From: Flavobacteriales bacterium UBA7519
GTDB taxonomy: Bacteria > Bacteroidota > Bacteroidia > Flavobacteriales > Weeksellaceae
Reading direction: 5' to 3'
NCBI GenBank assembly: GCA_002476905.1
Contig: DLND01000045.1
Span: 22,438 to 28,928 of the forward strand
DNA: 6,491 bases
A program made the translations under genes and the position numbers. Below are positions 1-5,783 of this stretch, piece after piece. The notes beneath the pieces were generated by a model, which worked only from the letters and a program-made list of their open reading frames with translations, had not been told where the DNA came from and did no database searches. The stretch's first letter is position 1, and each line of letters begins with the position of its first letter.

Positions 1-17
1 AGCGATTTTAATTAATG

Positions 18-746
18 TTAAAAATTAAGAATCTTATAAAAATCAACAGTTTGATTTTGGGCAGATTCTGCGTGATTTATGGTTTGGGTAACGTTACTTG
101 CAAAATAATTAAATGTATCCTCTGTTATAGCAATAGCTTCCTGCTCGTTGTAGATTGGTTTTCCATTGATGATAACATAATTCGGATTATAATCTGAATC
201 TGAGTTTACTTGATTTTGGGTTTGATAATCAGTTTTAATTTGTTTCGGCTGATGATGCGCCAATTGTGTTGTTGATTGTTGATTATCAACTGTATTTTTA
301 TTCTCTATTTCTGGCTTTTCTGGCTGTACATCTTGCTGAGCTAAAACTGGTTGTTGAGTCTGAGTTTCTTCAACTGGAGTAGTTTTTCGCGTTTCAACTT
401 TTTTAGGTTTTACAATATGATTAGCCACTTGTGGTGCTATATTTTCAGGATTATTGAACATCCAAAAGCCACTGATTCCCATTAACAGAACCAAACTAGC
501 AGCTATCCAATATTGTGTATAAGATTTCCTTTTTACAATTGGAAGCGGAACTATTTTTGGCTCTTCAGTTCTCTTCAAGAAATCCTCGAAGCTTATATCC
601 AATTTATCCTGTTTCTCTTCATTCAGAAAAGAAAAATAAGGATTATCGCTTTCGTTTTTGAGAAACAGATGTTCTTCCGGCGTAAGCTCTTCACCTTCGA
701 AGAATCTAGATTCCCAATCCTTGTATCTGTCTGTTTTCATATTCAT
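18..746 (-). CDS. Single-pass membrane protein, putative anti-sigma factor
   Basis: The gene lies directly behind an ECF sigma-factor gene and overlaps its last 41 bases, so the two are probably translationally coupled. The 242-residue product has a charged, acidic N-terminal part (about residues 1-75, probably cytoplasmic), one hydrophobic segment at about 79-97, then a long Gln/Thr/Pro/Lys-rich, probably disordered stretch (about 110-185). A more ordered C-terminal part begins near YVIINGKPIYNEQEA (190-204). This layout and the gene order fit a membrane anti-sigma factor that holds the sigma factor with its cytoplasmic end. I see no zinc-binding anti-sigma motif and no FecR domain, so the role rests on context and topology. 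Two in-frame ATGs lie close together (746 and 740); either could be the start. No terminator is visible before the window edge. Alternative: an envelope protein of unknown function that is merely co-transcribed with the sigma factor. Confidence 0.72.
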   Translation of the reverse strand: MNMKTDRYKDWESRFFEGEELTPEEHLFLKNESDNPYFSFLNEEKQDKLDISFEDFLKRTEEPKIVPLPIVKRKSYTQYWIAASLVLLMGISGFWMFNNPENIAPQVANHIVKPKKVETRKTTPVEETQTQQPVLAQQDVQPEKPEIENKNTVDNQQSTTQLAHHQPKQIKTDYQTQNQVNSDSDYNPNYVIINGKPIYNEQEAIAITEDTFNYFASNVTQTINHAESAQNQTVDFYKILNF

Positions 747-1224
747 AAAGTTTGTTAATTGATTCTTTCACTTTTTGTCTGGCTCTCATCAGGTTCACGC
801 GGACTGCGTTTTCCTCCATCTCCATAATTTCCGAAATCTCCGAAATCTCATATTCCTCGACATCTTTCAAGTGAATGACCATTTTTTGTTTCTCGGGCAG
901 ATGGTTGATGAATCCCAAAATCTGCTCTCTCATATTATTGGTTTCTATCTGATAAAGTTCTGACTGATGCCTTGTCTGGCTTGCAAATCCCAACTTCACT
1001 TCGTGGTGTTTCAAGCGGTTCAGACATTCGTTTTTCACACTTCGCAGCGCAAAACTTTTCAGATTTTCTACAACCATTAATTCATTTTTCTTTTGCCAGA
1101 ACTTCATCATCAAATCCATTACAACATCTTCGGCTTCATCTGCGCTCATTAAAAACTTTTTCGCAAAACGGTACATCTCATCTTTGAGTATGTAGACCGT
1201 TTGTTTAAAGTTGTCTTGAGTCAT
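706..1224 (-). CDS. RNA polymerase sigma-70 factor, ECF subfamily
   Basis: This is an alternative sigma factor that would direct RNA polymerase to a specific set of promoters, probably in response to an envelope signal relayed by the overlapping membrane protein. The 172-residue length is normal for a two-domain ECF factor. Region 2 occupies about residues 10-76: a helix around MYRFAKKFLMSADEAEDVV gives the core-binding and -10 recognition part, followed by MMKFWQKK and the FALRSVKNECLNRLK segment. Region 4 occupies about 100-157, with the characteristic INHLPEKQKMVIHLK start and a helix-turn-helix through ISEIMEMEENAVRVNLMRAR that would read the -35 element. No extra C-terminal domain is present. 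The leader contains a strong hairpin at 1243-1272 and a weak promoter-like pair upstream, so the gene may be autoregulated (inference). The target regulon cannot be read from this window. Confidence 0.93.
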   Translation of the reverse strand: MTQDNFKQTVYILKDEMYRFAKKFLMSADEAEDVVMDLMMKFWQKKNELMVVENLKSFALRSVKNECLNRLKHHEVKLGFASQTRHQSELYQIETNNMREQILGFINHLPEKQKMVIHLKDVEEYEISEISEIMEMEENAVRVNLMRARQKVKESINKLYEYENRQIQGLGI

Positions 1225-1242
1225 AGATTCAGGTTAATGTTT

Positions 1243-1272
1243 GAGGTTAAAAGCTTTTAATCTTTAAACCTC
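1243..1272 (-). promoter_or_regulatory. Hairpin in the leader of the ECF sigma-factor gene
   Basis: On the minus strand GAGGTTTAAAG (1272-1262) can pair with CTTTTAACCTC (1253-1243) in 10 of 11 positions, with a single T-T mismatch and an 8-base loop. The same stretch contains the perfect palindrome TTAAAAGCTTTTAA (1247-1260). It ends 18 bases before the sigma-factor ATG. No T-run follows on either strand, so it is not an ordinary terminator. An operator for a dimeric regulator or an RNA structure controlling translation would both fit; the sequence alone does not decide. Confidence 0.45.
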
Positions 1273-1289
1273 ATCGTTTCTTGGTTGTT

Positions 1290-1317
1290 TAAAAGTAAGA
1301 CATTTTGGAATTACAAA
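1290..1317 (-). promoter_or_regulatory. Weak Bacteroidota-type promoter candidate for the sigma-factor operon
   Basis: On the minus strand TTTG (1317-1314) is followed after 16 bases by TACTTTTA (1297-1290), which matches the Bacteroidota -7 consensus TAnnTTTG at all but the last position. The spacer is shorter than the usual 17-20 or so. If used, the transcript would carry the 1243-1272 hairpin in its leader. An ECF-dependent autoregulatory promoter would not follow this consensus, so this is tentative. Confidence 0.25.
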
Positions 1318-1327
1318 TTATTACATC

Positions 1328-1361
1328 AAAAATAAAAAAAGAACCTTAATAATTATTAAAG
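1328..1361 (-). terminator. Possible AT-rich terminator behind the serine hydrolase gene
   Basis: On the minus strand CTTTAATAATTATTAAGG (1361-1344) can fold on itself around the perfect palindrome TTAATAATTATTAA (1346-1359). It is followed by a strongly T-rich stretch (revcomp of 1328-1343). It sits 65 bases beyond the stop of the serine hydrolase gene and before the sigma-factor gene, the right place for an intrinsic terminator. The stem is almost all A-T and so weak. Confidence 0.35.
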
Positions 1362-1426
1362 CTCTGATAATCAATTAATTATTTTTATAATATTTTTATA
1401 TTTCTACTGTTAAGTTGTGTGGTTAT

Positions 1427-2686
1427 TTATTCTCCGGCATTCACATTAACAGAATCACTTTCTCCAGAAGGACCTTTAGGATTCATCGTTTTGTTGAACT
1501 TTTCCATTTCGAAAGGGAAATTTTCAAATAATCCTGATAATGACAATGCGGAATATACCCTTTGTGAATACTTATTTCCAATGGCAACTATAGTAACTTT
1601 AGATTTCAGAAGATGCGCAAAAACCGAATTGGTCCCGTGCCACCAACCATTGTGATAAGTTAATTTTTCTCCATTATCAAATTCCTTCATACGGAACCCA
1701 AGACCATAATTATTAATTCCTTTTTTCTCGTTACTATAAGGTTCGAAAATTTTATTGGCCAAATCCGGCTTCAGGAAATCTTTGGAATATAGTGCAATCG
1801 AAAAGTTAAGCAAATCTCTCGGTGTTGTATATACATTTTTATCGCCATAAATCAAATCCAGATTCGCCAAAGGATATAATCTATAACCGCTGTAAAACGA
1901 TTGCGACGCTATTGGAATATCTTTTTTCTGGAATATAAACGTATGATTCATTTTCAGCGGTTTGAAAACAATCTCCTGCATCGCTTCCGGAAAAGGTGTT
2001 GCAGTAACTTTCTCAACAATCAACGCCAGAAGCGCAAAATTGGTGTTGCAATACATAAATCCTGTGTTGGAAAGTCTCGCCAATTCTGGTTTGTATTTAA
2101 TCAACATATCCAAAACATCCTGATTTGAGATGAAATCTTTCTTCAGTTCTTCGGGAGCTGGTTTTATACTTTGGTCAAAATGTTCATATTTTGGAAGGCC
2201 GCTTCTTTGGGACAACAGACTGAAAACCGTGATTTCTTTGTAAGGAAACTTTGGAAAAAACTTAGTCAAGTCATCTTCCATTTTCAGTTTTCCTGCTTCT
2301 ACCAATTTCAAAACAGCCATTGCTGTCATCGTCTTGCTAACCGAAGCGACGTGAAGTGGCGTATTCGCATCAATCGGCATTTGTTTGCCTTCTCTGCCAA
2401 AACCTCGGTATTTTTCGAAGATAATTTTATCACCTTTCGCAACAAGAATTCCACCGCTTAGATCACCTTGTTCCCAAACTTTTTGATAATAATTATTGAT
2501 GAGAGGAAGAATCGTGGACTCATTTTCTAAAGTAGATTCTGCAGGAGTAAATACTTTGGATAAATCAACATTGCTGTAATTGGGAAGTTTGGATTGGTAG
2601 ATTTCTGTTTTTTCTTCTTTTTGTTTTTTGCAGGAAATGATGGTTGCAACCGCTAAACTGACTGTAATTATTTTTCTAAAATTCAT
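1427..2686 (-). CDS. Lipoprotein serine hydrolase, class C beta-lactamase/PBP fold
   Basis: This is a member of the beta-lactamase-related serine hydrolase family (AmpC/D-alanyl-D-alanine carboxypeptidase/esterase fold). The N-terminus has a short basic start, a hydrophobic stretch and a lipobox ending ATIISC, so Cys19 is probably lipidated and the enzyme tethered to a membrane on the periplasmic side. The catalytic motifs are all present: S115-V-S-K118 (nucleophile and general base, in HVASVSKTM), Y212-C-N214, and H345-N-G347 in the position of the KTG/HxG box. The segment LLSQRSGLP (158-165 region) matches the usual LLTHTSGLP with two substitutions. At 419 residues it has the normal domain length plus a polar, Gly/Ser/Asn-containing tail (about 400-419). 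The substrate is not predictable: many family members act on peptidoglycan peptides or esters, not on antibiotics. It appears to be transcribed alone, with 101 bases separating it from the gene upstream. Confidence 0.92.
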   Translation of the reverse strand: MNFRKIITVSLAVATIISCKKQKEEKTEIYQSKLPNYSNVDLSKVFTPAESTLENESTILPLINNYYQKVWEQGDLSGGILVAKGDKIIFEKYRGFGREGKQMPIDANTPLHVASVSKTMTAMAVLKLVEAGKLKMEDDLTKFFPKFPYKEITVFSLLSQRSGLPKYEHFDQSIKPAPEELKKDFISNQDVLDMLIKYKPELARLSNTGFMYCNTNFALLALIVEKVTATPFPEAMQEIVFKPLKMNHTFIFQKKDIPIASQSFYSGYRLYPLANLDLIYGDKNVYTTPRDLLNFSIALYSKDFLKPDLANKIFEPYSNEKKGINNYGLGFRMKEFDNGEKLTYHNGWWHGTNSVFAHLLKSKVTIVAIGNKYSQRVYSALSLSGLFENFPFEMEKFNKTMNPKGPSGESDSVNVNAGE

Positions 2687-2788
2687 TGTTATCCAAACTT
2701 CGTTAAGGCTCGCAAGTTAACATAAAATGAGTCTTTAGAAGATACCAATTTTCTTAAGAATTGTTAAATGTGGAGAATTTTTTGAGAC

Positions 2789-3721
2789 TTAATTTCTAAA
2801 ATCAGCAAGGATTTTATCAACAATTACCTGAGCCAATTTTTCTTTACTCTGATGCGTCCACCCTCCAATATGTGGCGTAACAATCACTTTTTCAGAATCT
2901 AATAAATATTTTAAATCTTGATTTTCTATTTCCAAATTTTCAAAAGATGATTTTTCATATTCCAAAACATCCAGACAAGCACCTAAAACTTTCCCCGACT
3001 CAATTGCTTTTACTAAAGCTTTAGTTTTTAAATTTTTCCCTCGAGCTGTGTTGACGAAATAGAAATTCTTTTCCATTTTTGAAATGAATTCTTCATCAAC
3101 CAAATAATGCGTTTCCGAAGTCAAAGGAATATGAAGACTTAAAATATCCGCTCTTTTTTGAAGCTCTTCCAAAGAAACCTGCGTTGCAAATTCATCGGAA
3201 AGATTAGGTAAAATATCGTGGAAAATAACCTCGACCCCAAAACCTGAAAGTCTTTTTGCCGTGGCTTTTCCCATATTGCCGTAACCGATGATTCCGAAAG
3301 TTTTCCCAAGCAATTCATCACCACGATTTTCTTCTCGTTTCCAGATTCCGTTTTTCACTTCATTAGACGCAATGAATAATCTGTTCATCAGAATCAACAA
3401 CATCCCAACCACGTGTTCAGCAACAGAATCTCGGTTTCCTTCGGGTGAATTAATCAGTTTGATTCCAAATTTTTCGGCAGTTTCGATATCAATATTTTCC
3501 ATTCCCGCTCCTACTCTCGCAATGAATTTGAGATGAGAAACCTTAGTCAGAAAATTTTTGTCTAATGGAATTCTACTTCGGATAATGATTCCTTGATAAT
3601 CAATGATTTTTTCCAAAACCTCATCATAGGTCGAAGAATGGTCTTCTTCTACAAGAAAACCTTTTGCTGTCAATTGTTCGGAGATTAATGGATGATTTTT
3701 ATCGAGTTGAAGGATTTTCAT
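2789..3721 (-). CDS. D-2-hydroxyacid dehydrogenase, phosphoglycerate dehydrogenase-like
   Basis: This cytoplasmic NAD-dependent enzyme would interconvert a D-2-hydroxyacid and the matching 2-oxoacid. The split substrate-binding domain (about 1-95 and 285-310) surrounds the nucleotide-binding domain. The dinucleotide motif is G146-Y-G-N-M-G151 in FGIIGYGNMGKA, and Asp169 (VIFHD) at the end of the next strand favours NAD over NADP. The catalytic set is Arg227 (NTARG), Glu256 (in LDVLEYE) and His284 (TPHIGG). The NSPEGNRDSVAEHVVGMLL stretch (91-109) is typical of the phosphoglycerate dehydrogenase branch. At 310 residues there is no ACT regulatory domain, so this is the short type. A role in serine biosynthesis (SerA) is plausible, but no other serine gene is adjacent, and glyoxylate/hydroxypyruvate or another substrate is equally possible. 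It is probably transcribed alone, from a promoter between the terminator at 3803-3827 and the start. Confidence 0.93.
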   Translation of the reverse strand: MKILQLDKNHPLISEQLTAKGFLVEEDHSSTYDEVLEKIIDYQGIIIRSRIPLDKNFLTKVSHLKFIARVGAGMENIDIETAEKFGIKLINSPEGNRDSVAEHVVGMLLILMNRLFIASNEVKNGIWKREENRGDELLGKTFGIIGYGNMGKATAKRLSGFGVEVIFHDILPNLSDEFATQVSLEELQKRADILSLHIPLTSETHYLVDEEFISKMEKNFYFVNTARGKNLKTKALVKAIESGKVLGACLDVLEYEKSSFENLEIENQDLKYLLDSEKVIVTPHIGGWTHQSKEKLAQVIVDKILADFRN

Positions 3722-3726
3722 AATTT

Positions 3727-3761
3727 AGATATTAGACTTTAGATATCAGATATTAGACTTT
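3727..3761. repeat. Short direct repeat (21-bp period) ahead of the dehydrogenase gene
   Basis: AGATATTAGACTTT occurs at 3727-3740 and again at 3748-3761, with the match continuing for 3 of the next 4 bases. The copies start 21 bases apart, about two helical turns. The block ends six bases before the dehydrogenase start codon, so it would lie in its leader or promoter. It may be a low-complexity intergenic repeat or a pair of binding sites on the same face of the helix. Confidence 0.6.
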
Positions 3762-3802
3762 GGATTAATTATTTTGATCACAGTCTGAGATGTGTAAAAC
3801 TC

Positions 3803-3827
3803 AAAAAAAACGAGCTTAAGCCCGTTT
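3803..3827 (-). terminator. Intrinsic terminator of the HU-like/thioesterase operon
   Basis: On the minus strand AAACGGGC (3827-3820) pairs with GCTCGTTT (3815-3808) through an 8-base stem that includes one G-U pair, with a TTAA loop. The stem runs into eight consecutive T residues (revcomp of 3803-3810). It sits 17 bases past the thioesterase stop codon. The wobble forms only on the minus-strand RNA (the plus strand has an A-C mismatch), and no clean T-run exists on the plus strand, so it acts in the minus direction. Confidence 0.88.
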
Positions 3828-3844
3828 CTTATTTGTATTAATAA

Positions 3845-4363
3845 TTATTCTCCTAAGAATAACTTTTTGAGTTCTATAGAATCTGTTGGTTTCATTTTTC
3901 CGGAAAGGATTAATGATAATTCTTTTCTTCTTTTTGCAGCGGCAAATCTTTCGATTTCCAAGTCTGTTTCTGGTTCTAGTTCGGGAACTTTTGCAGGTTT
4001 TCCGTTTTCATCAATGGCCACAAATGTGTAAATCCCACTATTGGTGTGAATTTTTCTCTGATTAATTGGATCATCTTCCCAAACATCCACATACACCTCC
4101 ATCGATGTAGAAAAAGCACGGGAGACTTTGGCTTCTACCACCACAATCCCACCTTCTGGAATAGGATTATCGAACGACACGTGATTTACAGAAGCTGTAA
4201 CAACTCTTTTTTCTGAATGTTTTGTAGCAGAAATAGCCCCAGCTCTATCCATTCTCGCCAACAATTCGCCTCCGAAAAGATTTCTTAATGAATTGGTTTC
4301 GTTGGGCAAGACGATGTTCGTCATTACCGTAAGGCTATCTATTGGTTTTTTGGATTTTTGCAT
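3845..4363 (-). CDS. Acyl-CoA thioesterase, hotdog fold (YciA/BACH type)
   Basis: This cytoplasmic enzyme hydrolyses acyl-CoA thioesters to free acid and CoA. The 172-residue product is a single hotdog domain with the family signature at its start: IVLPNETNSLRNLFGGELLARMD (residues 17-39), followed by a helix and VVTASVNHVSFDNPI (54-68). Asp39 in the ARMDRAGA helix is the likely catalytic acid, and the conserved Asn21/Asn24 region precedes it. The SRAFSTSMEVYVDVW strand (82-96) is also typical. A charged helix, AAAKRRKELSLIL, closes the protein. Such proteins usually work as hexamers or double-hotdog assemblies. Chain-length preference cannot be read from the sequence. The start overlaps the end of the upstream HU-like gene by 29 bases, indicating one operon and probable translational coupling; a second Met at residue 14 is a less likely start because it leaves only a few residues before the signature. 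Confidence 0.93.
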   Translation of the reverse strand: MQKSKKPIDSLTVMTNIVLPNETNSLRNLFGGELLARMDRAGAISATKHSEKRVVTASVNHVSFDNPIPEGGIVVVEAKVSRAFSTSMEVYVDVWEDDPINQRKIHTNSGIYTFVAIDENGKPAKVPELEPETDLEIERFAAAKRRKELSLILSGKMKPTDSIELKKLFLGE

Positions 4364-5012
4364 TAGTTGTAGGTTTTATACTATCTGTTTTTATAGAATC
4401 TTGTTTGGGAGCAACCAAAACTTTTGGTTTCTCAACTGTTTTGACAATTTGTTTTGTCGGGATATTTGATGATTTTCCGAATATGAATTCCTGATTTCCG
4501 AAAAGAAAAAGTGCCGAAGTCCCAACTATAATGAGACTCACAAAAGTCCAGATCACATTTTTATTTAAACTGTAATCTTCTATAAAATTATTTTTTGATT
4601 TTAGAGTTTTAAGATGTTGCAAATCTACTTTTTCAAAACCAAAAACATCTTCATCATTATTTGTTACCTTAACAACTTTGTTATCTTCGTTTAATTGATA
4701 TTGACCAAGATTTTCAAGATTCAGAACGTTTTCAGTCTGTAATTTCTGAAACCATTTTGCCACTTCATTTTTAAGATTCTTTTGAACGATAAAAATATTC
4801 GTGTTGGTTTCATCAGCAATATGTTTTGCTAACTGAGTGTCGTAACCAGACGGATTATATTCGAAAGTTACAATCTCTTTCGGAGGAATAATAATAGAAT
4901 TTTCTGCATCAATTTTTGCAGATTCTTTGGTAAGTTCGAAAACACCAAACTCCGGAACTTCTGCTCTATTATGCTTCAGAAGATATTGATATAAAAGATA
5001 TTCAAAATTCAT
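4335..5012 (-). CDS. Membrane-anchored protein with CCDC81-like HU domains, lacking SPOR
   Basis: Numbered from the ATG at 5012 (225 residues). Residues 1-56 or so (EYLLYQYLLKHNRAEVPEFGVFEL) resemble the first bacterial CCDC81-like HU domain, with the family's 'pathway to an E/G-rich turn' PEFGVF motif. Residues about 57-125 (YDTQLAKHIADETNTN...ENLGQYQL) resemble the second HU domain. A hydrophobic segment at about 153-171 is probably a single membrane span, followed by a Lys/Pro/Ser/Thr-rich tail. In many Bacteroidota relatives this layout ends with a SPOR peptidoglycan-binding domain; here the gene stops soon after the span, inside the next gene, so the domain is missing and no room exists for it. 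A GTG two codons upstream (5018) could also start the frame, but it is the last base of a -7 promoter box, so ATG is preferred. Function unknown; a DNA- or protein-binding role at the inner membrane is inference. It overlaps and is co-transcribed with the thioesterase gene. Confidence 0.85.
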   Translation of the reverse strand: MNFEYLLYQYLLKHNRAEVPEFGVFELTKESAKIDAENSIIIPPKEIVTFEYNPSGYDTQLAKHIADETNTNIFIVQKNLKNEVAKWFQKLQTENVLNLENLGQYQLNEDNKVVKVTNNDEDVFGFEKVDLQHLKTLKSKNNFIEDYSLNKNVIWTFVSLIIVGTSALFLFGNQEFIFGKSSNIPTKQIVKTVEKPKVLVAPKQDSIKTDSIKPTTNAKIQKTNR

Positions 5013-5017
5013 CGCCA

Positions 5018-5048
5018 CAAAACTACATAATTTTTGATGTTATAGAAA
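5018..5048 (-). promoter_or_regulatory. Probable promoter of the HU-like/thioesterase operon
   Basis: On the minus strand TTTC (5048-5045) is followed after 19 bases by TAGTTTTG (5025-5018), a perfect match to the Bacteroidota -7 consensus TAnnTTTG; the -33 box matches 3 of 4 bases. The expected start of transcription, some 4-6 bases further on, would fall at about 5014-5012, on or just before the ATG. The -33 box overlaps the T-rich tail of the terminator of the preceding gene. Confidence 0.55.
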
Positions 5049-5078
5049 ATATAAAAGGCTGCTTTTTACAGCAACCTT
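5046..5078 (-). terminator. Intrinsic terminator of the sorting-domain protein gene
   Basis: On the minus strand AAGGTTGCT (5078-5070) pairs with AGCAGCCTT (5063-5055) to give nine pairs including one G-U, closed by a loop of six. The stem is followed by a T-rich stretch (revcomp of 5046-5054). It lies about 28 bases beyond the stop of the gene at 5106. As at 3803-3827, the wobble exists only in the minus-strand RNA, supporting action in that direction. Confidence 0.8.
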
Positions 5079-5105
5079 CTGATTTGGTATGAATTAATTA
5101 AAGTG

Positions 5106-5774
5106 TTAATATGCAAACTTTACAACTTCTGAAACGTTGTTGCCGGAAATCTTCACAAGATAGAAACCTTTCTGAGAAAGATTTAAGTCAATTGGATTTC
5201 CATTTGCATTTGTTTTTAAGGTCTTTATTACTTTTCCTCCGAAATCATAAACTGTTAAGTCTAGATTTCCTTTTGCAGAAGTAAATAACTTTCCGGCAGC
5301 CACTTGAGATTTTGCTTTCCCGTTAGATTCTGAAACAGCCAATGTTGTAAGTGTTGTTGGTCCTTCAAGATCTCTGTCGACAGATTGAAAATCGGCTCCA
5401 TTCGATTTGTTTTTAAAAACAATACCAATTCTTTGCACTACAGTTCCCTGTGGCATCGTAGAGTTTGAACCGGTAAAGAACTTGGAATTAAGGTCAATAG
5501 TTCCAACGTAGGCATTTTCTGTAGCATCCCAGTTCATCGTGGTGTTTGAGTTATTCCAAGAATCGTCGAAGTTTCCTTTGTTATTATCCCCATCTGACTG
5601 TGCAGACCAAACGTGAACATAGAATGTTGGATTACTTTGCGGATTGTAGAAACTCCAGTCTCCTGATTTTCCGTAAGTTAATTTGTAAACACCGTTCGTT
5701 ACGGTATAAGTTAATTGTGCAGAAAGTGCAACACTTGCAAAAGCCGCAAATGCTAAAGAATAGATTTTTTTCAT
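5106..5774 (-). CDS. Secreted protein with type IX secretion (type A) sorting domain
   Basis: The 222-residue protein has a Sec signal peptide (MKKIYSLAFAAFASVALSA, cut probably after residue 19) and a C-terminal T9SS type A sorting domain at about 150-222. The latter shows the typical order LDLTVYDFGGKVIKT, then LNLSQKGFYLVKISGN and a final EVVKFAY strand. The protein should therefore cross the outer membrane through the PorSS/T9SS machine and be released or attached to the surface. The middle (about 20-145) is beta-rich with many Trp, Asn and Gly residues (FYVHVWSAQSDGDN, MNWDATENAYVGTIDL, GTVVQRIGIVFKN); it recalls small beta-sandwich modules that bind carbohydrates, but I cannot name the family. 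With only one such module and no catalytic motif, it is more likely a binding or structural surface protein than an enzyme. It has its own probable promoter and its own terminator. Confidence 0.9.
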   Translation of the reverse strand: MKKIYSLAFAAFASVALSAQLTYTVTNGVYKLTYGKSGDWSFYNPQSNPTFYVHVWSAQSDGDNNKGNFDDSWNNSNTTMNWDATENAYVGTIDLNSKFFTGSNSTMPQGTVVQRIGIVFKNKSNGADFQSVDRDLEGPTTLTTLAVSESNGKAKSQVAAGKLFTSAKGNLDLTVYDFGGKVIKTLKTNANGNPIDLNLSQKGFYLVKISGNNVSEVVKFAY

Positions 5775-5783
5775 TGATGTAAA

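Noticed and set aside
15..2461. Several plus-strand open frames (for example 513-758, 972-1187, 1419-1655, 2171-2461).
   Set aside because: They lie opposite well-supported minus-strand genes, show no recognisable motifs and have compositions expected of antisense shadows.
1427..2686. Calling the serine hydrolase an antibiotic-resistance beta-lactamase.
   Set aside because: The SxxK, YxN and HxG motifs are shared by many peptidases and esterases of this fold; the lipoprotein form and HNG box do not indicate a dedicated beta-lactamase.
2751..2760. Palindrome TTCTTAAGAA as a terminator behind the dehydrogenase gene.
   Set aside because: It is short, has no T-run on the minus strand after it, and such palindromes are expected by chance in AT-rich gaps.
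3139..3324. Short minus-strand frame inside the dehydrogenase gene.
   Set aside because: It is an alternative frame within a gene whose catalytic and NAD-binding motifs are intact; no sign of a frameshift or independent function.
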